In this document: positions 23,971 through 32,069 of the stretch, piece after piece
Numbering within the stretch: the stretch's first letter is position 1
Layout of the letters: every line of letters begins with the position of its first letter
Origin: CAWDVR01 sp044869805
GTDB taxonomy: Bacteria; Acidobacteriota; Thermoanaerobaculia; Multivoradales; SZUA-115
DNA: 64,000 bases
Direction: 5' to 3'
Assembly: GCA_044869805.1 (NCBI GenBank)
Contig: JBIOXV010000149.1
Span: 124,001-188,000 of the forward strand
The notes under the pieces: generated by a model
What the model was told of the DNA's origin: nothing
Database searches by the model: none
What the model saw: only the letters and a program-made list of their open reading frames with translations
Translations under genes and position numbers: made by a program

Positions 23971-24813
23971 CTACCCGCCTGGGCGAGCTCCGGGCATCGC
24001 CACGGAAGGCGCCTGCGCGGGCCGGCTCGGGGCTCCCGCCAGAACGAGCGCGATACCGCTCACGGCGAGCGCCTCGAACACGGCGATCGCCTCGCTGCCG
24101 CCGCGGGACGCCCGCGGCAGGTGCACGATCCAGAACCAGGAGAAGACCATCGCCGCCGAGAGCAGCGCCGCCAGGCGCGCCGTGCTCGGGACGAAGAGGC
24201 CGAGCCCTCCGCAGATCAGGGCCACGCCGGCGAAGGCAGTCTAGGCGACGGAGTCGCCCGGGAACCAGGCCGGGATCAGGGAGGCTACGAACTCGGTGAA
24301 GAGGAAGTGTTGGGTTCCGGTGACGACGAAGAACAGGCCGAGGCAAACCCGTCCCAGAGCGAGGAACTGACTTCGCCGGTTCACGACCTCGAGCAGGCGA
24401 CTCGCTCGGCGCGCCTCGAGCTTCGGGAAGGTGGCGGCGATCGCCAGAGCTCCCCCGACGAAGACCAGAGCCTTGCCCGCCCGGGTCCACTCTCCCGAGA
24501 GGACCTGGGCCTTGGCGAGGGCTGGCAGGTGCGGGAGCAGGGCGCCGAGCAGGATCAGGCCGCCCGCGAGCGCCGCGGCGAGCCGGCCCTCCTTGCCGGC
24601 GAGGATCGCCGCCCCGGCCAGCAAGAAGACGATCCCGGTCAGATACGCCCAGAGCGGCCCGCCGGGGATCGACTCGGGCCAGGCGGGCGCCCGCCCGGTG
24701 ACGAACTGGCGGAAGGCGAAATGCTCGATCGCGAGCCCCATCAACGCGACGGCGAAGAAGCTGCGCCCGACGCGCACGAGGCCGGCGCGTGGATCGGCGA
24801 GCCGGGCCGCCAT
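23971..24813 (-). pseudogene. DoxX-like membrane protein interrupted by an in-frame amber codon
   Basis: From the ATG at 24813 the frame runs 190 residues to TAG at 24241-24243 and then continues in the same frame for 89 more residues to the next stop. The first half and the second half are repeats of the DoxX-like fold (AIEHFAFRQFVTG against GTQHFLFTEFVAS). In the repeat alignment the stop falls exactly on the Trp of GGPLWAYLTG (DSVA-stop-TAFAG), so a TGG to TAG change is the simplest cause. The rest of the second repeat (FAGVALICGGLGLFVPSTAR) is well preserved. The gene follows the YCII gene by 5 bases. A recent mutation, suppression or a sequencing error are all possible. Confidence 0.8.
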
Positions 24814-24818
24814 CGCGC

Positions 24819-25136
24819 TCACTTCCAGGCGTCGACGAAGATCTCGATCCGCCGCACGCTCTCGAGCTTCAGGATGCCGTGCTCGTACCAGGGGTCCTTG
24901 GCGAGCGTCGCCCGCACTTGATCCGCGTCGCTCGCCTCGACGATCTGGAGCGCTCCTCCTTCGTCGACCAGGGGGCCGGCGAGCCGCAGGAATCCCGCCG
25001 CGACGAGAGCGTCGATGAACTCGGCGTGCTCGTCCCACAAGGGCTGCTCGCGCACCGGCACCGACAGGTCCCGAGCCGGGCCGGCCGAAGAGATCACCAC
25101 GAAGGTGCTAGCCAGGGTGTCCTCCTGCCGCCGCAT
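24819..25136 (-). CDS. YCII-like (EthD/YciI fold) small protein
   Basis: The protein has 105 residues from an ATG that shares one base with the preceding stop (TGATG). A CTG 24 bases further in, preceded by AGGAGG, is an odd alternative start. The sequence (PLWDEHAEFIDALVAAGFLRLAGPL, then VEASDADQVRATLAKDPWYEHG) is that of YCII-related proteins, with the His and Asp of the fold's putative catalytic pair. The function is not known in general. It is the middle gene of an operon with a DUF1579-like protein before it and the broken DoxX gene after it. Confidence 0.8.
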   Translation of the reverse strand: MRRQEDTLASTFVVISSAGPARDLSVPVREQPLWDEHAEFIDALVAAGFLRLAGPLVDEGGALQIVEASDADQVRATLAKDPWYEHGILKLESVRRIEIFVDAWK

Positions 25137-25813
25137 CAGCGCTGGAAGCGTGCGATCCAGTTCGCTTCCCAGGACTTGCCTCCGTCGGCGGAGAACGCCT
25201 GCTCGAGGCGGAACGAGGTCGGCGTGATGTCCGAGAACACGAAGCGGACGAAGATGGACCGGCCGTCGAAGAGCTCCTGATTGTAGAACTCGCCGACCCC
25301 GTCGCGAAAGCCGCCGACCATGGGTTCGCCGAGCTCGCCGTCTCTGCTGTTGGCCCACCGGATGCTCCACTGGCGCGACCGCGGATCGTAGAGCCGCAGG
25401 CTCAGGCCCTCGATGCGGCCGGGAGCGCCTCCAACCTGGAGCTCACCCAGGTTGGCGCGGCCGTCCCACACCTTGCGCACGACGGACGTGCCCTCGTATT
25501 CCACCCAGGCCGTGGAGCCGGTCAGGGGCGCGAGGCGGCGCGAGAGCTGGACTTTCCACGCGCCGAACTCGAAGTCGAAGTCCCGGCTCCCATCCTTCTC
25601 CGCAGCGGCCGGCGGGACGGCCAGCGGCGGGGCTTCCCGCTCCGCCTCGGCCCAGGCGAGCCCTGTCCCCGAGGCGACGAGCAGCGCCAGGAGCAGCCGG
25701 CAAGCTCGGGCCCTCCCGCGCGCCGGGAGCACGAGTCTGTCGCCCGTTGGTACCGGGCTGGTGGGTAGCCGCCGCGAGCGGGGCAGGTCAGAGGGCTGAC
25801 GAACGACGAGCAT
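25136..25813 (-). CDS. secreted DUF1579-like beta-barrel protein
   Basis: The protein has 225 residues; the start at 25813 is uncertain because the first 30 residues are poor coding and no SD is seen. A signal segment (ACRLLLALLVASGTGLAWA) ends near residue 55. The mature part begins DFDFEFGAWKVQLSRRLAPL and continues with WVEYEGTSVVRKVWDGRANLG and SDITPTSFRLEQAFSADGG, the pattern of DUF1579-type lipocalin-like proteins found with DoxX and HxlR genes. It is the first gene of the leftward operon and is divergent from HxlR. Confidence 0.7.
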   Translation of the reverse strand: MLVVRQPSDLPRSRRLPTSPVPTGDRLVLPARGRARACRLLLALLVASGTGLAWAEAEREAPPLAVPPAAAEKDGSRDFDFEFGAWKVQLSRRLAPLTGSTAWVEYEGTSVVRKVWDGRANLGELQVGGAPGRIEGLSLRLYDPRSRQWSIRWANSRDGELGEPMVGGFRDGVGEFYNQELFDGRSIFVRFVFSDITPTSFRLEQAFSADGGKSWEANWIARFQR

Positions 25814-25890
25814 AGAATCCTCCCGTGACGAAACCGGGGCTACGGTACCCGACGAGGCTCGCCGCCGCTAGAAGGCACGTCGGGGTAACC

Positions 25891-26232
25891 ATGGCGCGAC
25901 CGCGCCGGACGAACCCGATCAGCGACTGCCCGCTCACCGCGGCGCTGGCGGCGACCGGCGGCAAGTGGAAGCTGATCATCATCTACTGGCTGGCCGAGTC
26001 GGACCGGCACTTCGGCGAGCTGCGCGAGCTGATGTCCGGCATCTCGCAGAAAGTGCTGACCGAGCAGCTCCGGGAGCTGGTGGCGGACGAGATCGTGCGG
26101 CGGGAACGAACCGGGCGGGTGCCGTCGCCGGTGCGGTACTCCCTGACCGATTACGGTCGCTCGCTGCTGCCGATCGTCGAGGTGGTCCGGCGCTGGGGGC
26201 GTGGCCACATCGAGCGCTTCCAGGACCGTTGA
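25891..26232 (+). CDS. HxlR-family winged-helix regulator
   Basis: The protein has 113 residues from the ATG at 25891; an upstream in-frame GTG at 25825 would add 22 residues. The HxlR signature is clear: DCPLTAALAATGGKWKLIII, then HFGELRELMSGISQKVLTEQL and the wing RERTGRVPSPVRYSLTDYG. Cys13, just before the first helix, is the residue that senses redox or electrophiles in several HxlR proteins. It is divergent from the DUF1579/YCII/DoxX operon and probably controls it; this pairing is common. Confidence 0.9.
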   Translation: MARPRRTNPISDCPLTAALAATGGKWKLIIIYWLAESDRHFGELRELMSGISQKVLTEQLRELVADEIVRRERTGRVPSPVRYSLTDYGRSLLPIVEVVRRWGRGHIERFQDR

Positions 26233-26284
26233 TCGAGCCCGCCGTCGCACACACTCTGCGCTACGATCCTCGGCGGAGGAAGCC

Positions 26285-27052
26285 ATGCTCACCACCCACT
26301 CCCACGGCCCCATCCGCGAGATCCGCCTCGATCGCCCGCCCGCGAACGCGCTGTCGCCCGAGCTGATCGCGGCGCTGCGGGGGGCGGTGGTGGGGGCGCC
26401 CGGGGAGGGCGTCGAGGCGGTCGTGATCTCGGGGTCGCCGGGGATGTTCTCGGCCGGGCTGGACGTGCCGCATCTCTTGGGCCTGGACCGCGGCGCGATC
26501 CACGCCATGTGGCGGGAGTTCTATGGCCTGCTGCACGACCTCGCGGCCTCGCCGCTGCCGATCGCGGCGGCGATCACCGGCCATGCGCCGGCGGGCGGGG
26601 CGGTGATCGGGCTGTTCTGCGACCGGCGCTTCATGGCCGCGACGCCGGAGGGCGGCAAGCCCTTCCGCATCGGCTTGAACGAGGTGCGGGTGGGCATCCC
26701 CATGCCGCCGGTGATCTACCGCGCGCTGGCGCTGCTGGTGGGGCCGTACCAGGCCGGGCGGCTGTGCACCGAGGGCCTGATGCTGCCGGCGGAAGAGGCG
26801 AGGGCGCTGGGGTTCGTCGATGCGACGTTCCCGCTCGACGGTGTGGTGCCGGGGACCGTGGCCTGGTGCGAGGGCCTGCTCAAGCTGCCGCGACGCGCCA
26901 TGCTCGAGACCCGCCGGCTGGCGCGCGCCGCCGTGGTGGCGCTCTTCGAGCGCGGCTTCGCAGAGGTCGAGCACCTGGTCGACGTCTGGTTCGAGCCCGA
27001 GACCCAGGCGGGCTTGAATGCGATGGTCGAAAGCCTGAAGAAGAAGGGCTAG
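26285..27052 (+). CDS. enoyl-CoA hydratase/isomerase-family protein
   Basis: The protein has 255 residues; GGCGGAGGAAGCC precedes the ATG. It has the crotonase fold with the two oxyanion-hole segments: GMFSAGLDVPHL (residues 55-70) and GHAPAGGAVIGLFCD (about 97-111). The usual catalytic Glu pair of enoyl-CoA hydratases is not obvious: position 2 is in LNEVRVGIPMP, where one Glu is seen. The substrate is unknown; this group includes delta3,delta2-enoyl-CoA isomerases, which need one Glu. The gene stands alone and converges with lanB. Confidence 0.88.
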   Translation: MLTTHSHGPIREIRLDRPPANALSPELIAALRGAVVGAPGEGVEAVVISGSPGMFSAGLDVPHLLGLDRGAIHAMWREFYGLLHDLAASPLPIAAAITGHAPAGGAVIGLFCDRRFMAATPEGGKPFRIGLNEVRVGIPMPPVIYRALALLVGPYQAGRLCTEGLMLPAEEARALGFVDATFPLDGVVPGTVAWCEGLLKLPRRAMLETRRLARAAVVALFERGFAEVEHLVDVWFEPETQAGLNAMVESLKKKG

Positions 27053-27090
27053 AGGGCTGGGCTTCGCCCGGATCCCCTCACCACGGGCTG

Positions 27091-30000
27091 TTAACCCACA
27101 CCGCCGGCGACCAGCTCGCCTGCCGCCGCCCTTTCGGTCGCCTGCCGCCCCTTCCTTTCCCTCGCCAGCCGCGAGCCGTAGAGCTGGGCCAGGAGGTCGT
27201 AGAGCACCAGCTCGTGCTCCGGCCCGTGGGCGCGGCTCATGCGGTTGACGAACATGTGGAGGAAGCTGGGGACGATCTCGCCAAGCGGCTGCCGGAGGCG
27301 GCCTCGCCGCTCGAGGTGCCGCAGCTTCTCGACCAGCGGGGCAAGCTCGCGAGACCGCTGGTCGAGCGCCTCCATGGCCGGGCGGAGCTCGGGCTGCCCG
27401 TTCCCGCCAGCGGCCAGCAGGCGCTCGAGCGCCGCCCGCTCGCGCCGCACTTTCTCGGCCAGGGGCGGCCGCAGCAGCTCGGCGTCGTAGCGGCTGGCGA
27501 AGTTGGCGCAGGCGTTCGCGGCCATCCGCAGCCTGGCCTCGAGGCCGTAGCCGAAATCCTCGAGCAGGCGGTCCATGCCGGCCAAGGTCAGGCGCCAGCG
27601 CAGGTCGGCCCCGGCGTCGCCGGCGAGCGACTGGAGGATCGCGACCGCGGCCTGGCTGTCGTGGAAGAAGATTTCCTCGGCGACCTCGACGGCCTCTCCG
27701 CCGCCGTAGCGCTCGACCTCGCGCTCGTAAGTGTCGAGCTGGAGCTTCCACGCCGCGCCGTCCTCGAGCAGCGCCTCGACGGTTGCGGAGAGGTCCGGCA
27801 GCACCTCGGCGCGCAGCCGGCCCGCCTCTCCCCGGATGCGCAGGCGCAGGTGCCAGGCGGGGTCCGAGTAGCGGAGGAAGAACCAGCGCCGCGCCGCGCC
27901 CGAGCGCAGGGCGGCCTCGATCAGCGGTGCCACCGCCTCGCAGAGCACGCGGTCGGCGGTGCCGGTGCCGGTGAAGAGCTTGGCAAACAGCCACTCCGAC
28001 CCCGGCGCGAAGCTGCGGCGCGCGGCGGCCGGGGACAGGCGCGGCCGGGGCTCCTGCCGCGCCTCTCGCGGCCGCGGCGCCGGTCCCTGCTCCGCCCTCG
28101 GCCGGCGAACGAAGGGGATCACCAGCTCCTGGCAGAAGCGCCCCTCGGGCCCGCGGGCACAGAGCTCCTCCGAGCCCGGGAAGAGCTCGGTCAAGACCGC
28201 CTCGTCGCGCCCCTTGACGAGCTCGATCACCGAGTCGAGGGAGAGGGCGTTGTCGAAGTCGAGCAGCAGCTCGTTGTCGCCGTCCGCGAGGACGACGAGG
28301 CGCGGCAGCCGGCGCTCGCGCCGCCAGCTCCGGGCGCGCTCGAAGCGCTCGGCGCCGGTGGCGCTCGCCAGGCGCTGGATCTCGTCCTCGAAGAGGCGCC
28401 AGCGGGCGCGGCAGAGCACCAACCGGCCGCTCGCGACGCGCGGCAGAAAGGGCGCCGCCTCGAGCGGGCCCCAGCTCCAGCCGAAGCCGGCCACCCGCCC
28501 TTGGTTCTGGAGGGCGGCGAGGAAGCGGTACACGCCCAGGCTCTCCCGCGCCGTGTTGTGGGCCGTGGTCAGGCGCGGGATCACCTCGCGGCCGAGCCGC
28601 TTCGAGCGCAGGTGGATGGTGTCGCCCACCACGGTGACGACGAGATCGGAGACCGGGATCTGGCGCTCGGCCGGCGCCCCGGACCGACCCAGGAACGGGA
28701 TCTCGTAGCCGCGCAGCACCGGGCGCGAGAGCACGTTGCCGATGCGGCCGGCTGGCAGGTGCACCAGCTCAGCGTAGATCGCCTCGGGTCGCAGCGCCTC
28801 CTCGGCCTCGAGGTGGGCGCGCACGCCGGCATGGATCGCCTCGTCGGCGTGGCAGAAGCGCCCTAGCAGGCGGGCGCCGGAAGGGCCGCCGCCCCGCGAC
28901 AGCAGGAGCCGGAACTCGCCCCCTGCCAGCGCCTCGGCCGAGCGCGCCGCCACCGCCGCGATGAGCGCGAACGAGTCCGGCAGCGGCGGGGGCTCGCCTG
29001 CTGCCAGCTCGCCGAGCTCCGCGGCGGAGACCTCGATCTCCTGCCGGCCGGCGGCCAGCGCCTCGGTGAGGAGCCGCAGCAGCAAGGCGTCGCCGCGCGT
29101 CCAGGCCGTGCCGCTGCGCTCGTTGCGCAGCCGGAAGGGCATCCCGCCGAGCAGCGGTGAGGCCTCCGCCGCCGCGAGGCCCGAGCGTTCGAAGCCGATG
29201 CCGCTCTCCTCGTCGAGCGCGGCGAGCAGCGCGATCTCCCGCCCTTCGCCGTAGCGCTCGCGGAAAGCGTCGCGGAAGTCGGAGAGGTTGCCGCCGCCCG
29301 CCGCCGGCACCAGGCGGTGGAAGAGGTCGACGCCGCGCAGCACCTCGGCGATCACCTCCGGCCCCAAGCTCACCTCCGTGGCGGGCTTGACGAGATCGAC
29401 CTGGAACAGGCGGGAGAGCTCGACCGGCACGCCGAGCGGCTCGAGCCGGCGGGCGACCTCGCGGTAGCGCTCGGCCTCGCAGCCCAAGGGAGCGGCGTCG
29501 ATCCCGGCCAGCTCCCACTCGGCGCCGGAGAGCCGCTCGCTGGCCTCGCGGGCGAAGGCGCAGCCGGCGAGCTGGCGCAGCAGCTCCGGCGTGCTCTCCT
29601 CGCCGGTCACCGGCAGCGCCAGCTCGGGCAGCAGGAGCTGGTTGTCGACCAGGTCCAGGATGAACGCCTGGGCTTCGTCGAAGCTCACCTCGCCGTCGGG
29701 GTCGGCGGCGACCAGCGCGCGGGCGAGGTCGTCCACGCGGGCGCCGCTCGCCGCGAGCTCGAGGGTAGCCTCCAGGGCCGCGAAGGCTTCGACCGCCACC
29801 AGGTGGTAGGTGCGCAGCCGGCCTGCAAGCCGCGCCTCCGCGTAGCGCAGCCGGCCCGCCGCGCGGTACAGCGTCGGGTTGGGGAGGTAGCTGAGCTCCC
29901 TCCTGGCCTCGGGGCTCGCGGTGAGCTGCTCGCAGAGCGCGAAGAGGTAGTCCATGTCCAGGCGGCTGTGGCGGCGGTACGCGGCGGTCGCGGCGAGCTC

Positions 30001-30423
30001 GAAGCGCGTGCGCTCACCCACCGTGCCCGCCGTGCAGCCGGAGAACAGGCCGAAGGGAGTCGGGCGCGAGGCCATGCGCAGGAAGTAGCGCACCAGGCCC
30101 TGCTCGGTGCGCTGCCCCTTCTTGCTCTCCGGCTCCCGCAGCCAGTGGGCGAGGCTCTGCGAGAGGTCGGGCGAGGCCAGGAACAGCGCCTCGGCGACCT
30201 CCGGCCGCTCGACCAGGGCGCGCAGCCGCTCTCGCAGCAGCTCGCGATCGTGCGCCAGCGCGCCGGCGAGGGCTCCGCCGTCGCTCGCGGGCGCCGAGAG
30301 ACCCGCGGACCAGCTTTCGATCTCCTCGAAGGGAAGCATCGGGGTGCGCAGCACCACCAGCTCCGAGGGCGCGAAATCTCGCGCTCGGGCAGCGCCAGGG
30401 GCCGGGCCACGGTCGGCGCTCAT
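27091..30423 (-). CDS. lanB: LanB-type lanthipeptide dehydratase
   Basis: The protein has 1110 residues, the usual size for full-length LanB. The N-terminal glutamylation domain is recognisable by FLRMASRPTPFGLFSGCTAG and LDMDYLFALCEQL, and later LVVTVVGDTIHLRSKRLGRE and PRLTTAHNTARESLGVYRFL. The C-terminal elimination domain of the SpaB type begins near residue 810 (GSEWLFAKLFTGTGTADRVL) and contains WFFLRYSDPAWHLRLRIRG and DTYEREVERYGG. It uses glutamyl-tRNA to dehydrate Ser and Thr in the precursor. The start overlaps the lanC stop by ATGA, so the two are translationally coupled; it is the last gene of the cluster. Confidence 0.93.
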   Translation of the reverse strand: MSADRGPAPGAARARDFAPSELVVLRTPMLPFEEIESWSAGLSAPASDGGALAGALAHDRELLRERLRALVERPEVAEALFLASPDLSQSLAHWLREPESKKGQRTEQGLVRYFLRMASRPTPFGLFSGCTAGTVGERTRFELAATAAYRRHSRLDMDYLFALCEQLTASPEARRELSYLPNPTLYRAAGRLRYAEARLAGRLRTYHLVAVEAFAALEATLELAASGARVDDLARALVAADPDGEVSFDEAQAFILDLVDNQLLLPELALPVTGEESTPELLRQLAGCAFAREASERLSGAEWELAGIDAAPLGCEAERYREVARRLEPLGVPVELSRLFQVDLVKPATEVSLGPEVIAEVLRGVDLFHRLVPAAGGGNLSDFRDAFRERYGEGREIALLAALDEESGIGFERSGLAAAEASPLLGGMPFRLRNERSGTAWTRGDALLLRLLTEALAAGRQEIEVSAAELGELAAGEPPPLPDSFALIAAVAARSAEALAGGEFRLLLSRGGGPSGARLLGRFCHADEAIHAGVRAHLEAEEALRPEAIYAELVHLPAGRIGNVLSRPVLRGYEIPFLGRSGAPAERQIPVSDLVVTVVGDTIHLRSKRLGREVIPRLTTAHNTARESLGVYRFLAALQNQGRVAGFGWSWGPLEAAPFLPRVASGRLVLCRARWRLFEDEIQRLASATGAERFERARSWRRERRLPRLVVLADGDNELLLDFDNALSLDSVIELVKGRDEAVLTELFPGSEELCARGPEGRFCQELVIPFVRRPRAEQGPAPRPREARQEPRPRLSPAAARRSFAPGSEWLFAKLFTGTGTADRVLCEAVAPLIEAALRSGAARRWFFLRYSDPAWHLRLRIRGEAGRLRAEVLPDLSATVEALLEDGAAWKLQLDTYEREVERYGGGEAVEVAEEIFFHDSQAAVAILQSLAGDAGADLRWRLTLAGMDRLLEDFGYGLEARLRMAANACANFASRYDAELLRPPLAEKVRRERAALERLLAAGGNGQPELRPAMEALDQRSRELAPLVEKLRHLERRGRLRQPLGEIVPSFLHMFVNRMSRAHGPEHELVLYDLLAQLYGSRLARERKGRQATERAAAGELVAGGVG

Positions 30424-31712
30424 GCCGCCAGCTCCTCGCCGGCCGCCGCGGCCCGCGGCGGGATGTCGACCAGCATCACGCGGTCCCAGGCCGGCTCGAC
30501 GTCGGTCACCGCCGCCAGCAGGGCGAGCCCGATGCCGGCGGCGCCGAGCAGGAAGCCGGGCTCGGCCTGCCAGGCGCCGCCCGTCTCCTCGCTGCCCACC
30601 CAGCTCCTGAACCCGGCGAGGCCCTCGCCGGGCCGCCGCCAGTCGAGAGTGCGCGCCAGCCAGGCGAGCGCCGCCGCTTTCATCGCCGGCTCGTCCGTCG
30701 CCTGATGGAGCCGCAGGAAGAGATGGGAGATGCCGGCCGTGCCGTGGCAGAGGGTGGCGTCGACCGTGCCGGTGGCCTCGACCGGCCGCGCCGCCGCCAG
30801 GTGGGCGATGCCCAGGGCTTCGGCTTCCCAATCCGGACGCGCGAAAGCGCGCGCCGCGGAGAGCAGAACGGCGGCGATGCCCAGGTCGCCATAGCACCAG
30901 CCGGTGCGCGACGGGGTGGCCCCGGAGCCGGGAACGATCTGCGACGGGAAGACCGACTCCTCGGTGGCCTCAAGACGCTGGGCCAAGAGCCAGCTCACGG
31001 TGCCTTGGGCGAGCTCGGCGAGGCGTGAGTCCGGGATGGCGGCGCGCCGCGCCTCGGCCAGGAAGCCGAGGACGCCCGGCACGCCGTGCGCCACGCCCAG
31101 CGTGTAGCAGCCGCCGGGGCGCTTGCGGCGCTCCGAGTCCGGCAGCCACTCGGGAAGTGTGCTCCAGGTGCAGCCCGCCGGCGAGCGCTCGGCGGCCGCC
31201 GCCAGGTGATCGAGCACCTTGGGCAGCAGCTCGTAGGCGACGGGGTGGGGCAGGCGCTCGAGCAAGTAGAGGCCGAAGCCCGAGAGCCCGCTCAGCAGCT
31301 CGTAGGGCTTGATCGCCGCCGGGTTGCGCAGCACGCCGCGCAACGCCTCGTCGATCGGCTCGGCCAGACCCTCGTCACCCTCGAAGAAGCCGCGCCGCAG
31401 GTGCTCGGTGGCCCAGCCTACGCCGCAGAAGCCGCCGTAGAGCGAGGGGCTGAACCGCCGTTCCCCGAGCGTGTCGATCGACTCGCAGAGCAGCTCGAGT
31501 GCGTGGTCGGCCGCCGCCGAGCCCTGGCGTGCCACATCGAGGTAGGCGAGGAAGAGCGCCGGCCCAAGCTTGCCGGAGGAGAGCAGCGGGTTGCCGGCGA
31601 GGCCGGCGTAGGGCGCACCGGAGGCATGGTAGGCCAGCAGGCCACGCTCGATCTCGTCGATCGCTTCCCAGCAGCGGCTGCAGGCGGCGGCATCGGCGAT
31701 GGGTTTCCACAT
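30420..31712 (-). CDS. lanC: LanC-type lanthionine cyclase
   Basis: The protein has 430 residues, the normal LanC size; ACGGAGATCCTTCG precedes the ATG. The three zinc ligands are present: Cys273 (GWCYGD), Cys322 and His323 (TLCHGTAG). The catalytic-base motif AHGVPGVLGF and the Gly-rich alpha-toroid repeats (FCGVGWA, LSGLSGFGLYLLE, LLGAAGIGLALL) are also seen. It joins precursor cysteines to dehydrated residues to form thioether rings. The gene is 180 bases downstream of the precursor, with a strong hairpin between, and overlaps lanB by ATGA. Confidence 0.94.
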   Translation of the reverse strand: MWKPIADAAACSRCWEAIDEIERGLLAYHASGAPYAGLAGNPLLSSGKLGPALFLAYLDVARQGSAAADHALELLCESIDTLGERRFSPSLYGGFCGVGWATEHLRRGFFEGDEGLAEPIDEALRGVLRNPAAIKPYELLSGLSGFGLYLLERLPHPVAYELLPKVLDHLAAAAERSPAGCTWSTLPEWLPDSERRKRPGGCYTLGVAHGVPGVLGFLAEARRAAIPDSRLAELAQGTVSWLLAQRLEATEESVFPSQIVPGSGATPSRTGWCYGDLGIAAVLLSAARAFARPDWEAEALGIAHLAAARPVEATGTVDATLCHGTAGISHLFLRLHQATDEPAMKAAALAWLARTLDWRRPGEGLAGFRSWVGSEETGGAWQAEPGFLLGAAGIGLALLAAVTDVEPAWDRVMLVDIPPRAAAAGEELAA

Positions 31713-31741
31713 CGAAGGATCTCCGTCGAGGGCAGCCCGTG

Positions 31742-31822
31742 CTCGAGGTGAAAGCCGGGCCGCCGGTGAAGGCCGGGGTCGCAACGCGCGCGCGCCGCGA
31801 CCCCGGCCGGTCGGACCTCGAG
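31742..31822 (-). terminator. large hairpin between precursor and lanC (attenuator or processing site)
   Basis: An inner 12-base perfect stem pairs 31771-31782 (GGCCGGGGTCGC) with 31797-31808, leaving a 14-base loop that is itself mostly alternating G and C. An outer 8-base stem pairs 31742-31749 (CTCGAGGT) with 31815-31822. No U-tract follows on the transcribed strand. In lantibiotic operons a partial terminator or stabilising stem after lanA often raises precursor mRNA above that of the enzymes; the position fits that role, which remains inference. Confidence 0.6.
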
Positions 31823-31892
31823 TGCTACGGAGAGCCCGGACGCCGCGCGCAGAGGCCGGCACCGGGCTCCCCGTGCGCATTCCCGGGCGGGC

Positions 31893-32069
31893 TCAGCAGG
31901 CCCAGACCGGCTTGGTGCAGGCCGCGCAGGTGTCGTAGGTACAGGTGTCGCTGGTGGTGCCGCCGCAGGTGGTGGTGGCGCCGCCGGCCACGCCCTGGAG
32001 CTCGCGCTCCGACAGGTTGCGCAGCGTCTCCTTGCTGAGCTGGAGCTTCTTCTGGATCTGCTTCTTCAT
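31893..32069 (-). CDS. lanA: class I lanthipeptide precursor, 58 residues
   Basis: This short gene encodes a Lys-rich leader (MKKQIQKKLQLSKETLRNLS) ending LQGVAGG at residue 30, then a 28-residue core with Cys at 35, 43, 48, 51 and 58, nine Thr and one Ser. The double-Gly end suits the C39 peptidase of the exporter encoded just upstream. The KLQLSKETLRNL element resembles leaders of other Gram-negative class I precursors. The ATG overlaps the exporter stop (ATGA), so translation is coupled. Five Cys and ten possible dehydration sites allow up to five thioether rings. The product has not been matched to any known peptide. Confidence 0.92.
   Translation of the reverse strand: MKKQIQKKLQLSKETLRNLSERELQGVAGGATTTCGGTTSDTCTYDTCAACTKPVWAC

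Noticed and set aside
24241..24243. TAG in the DoxX gene as a pyrrolysine codon
   Set aside because: There is no Pyl gene in view and the aligned residue in the other repeat is Trp; a TGG to TAG change is simpler.
27058..27090. Small hairpin CTGGGC-TTC-GCCCGG between the enoyl-CoA hydratase and lanB as a terminator
   Set aside because: The stem is only six bases with a G-T pair and there is no T-run, so I could not support it.
27239..31751. Several long plus-strand frames opposite lanB and lanC
   Set aside because: They read as Arg/Ala/Gly-rich shadow translations of the lan genes and contain no recognisable domain.
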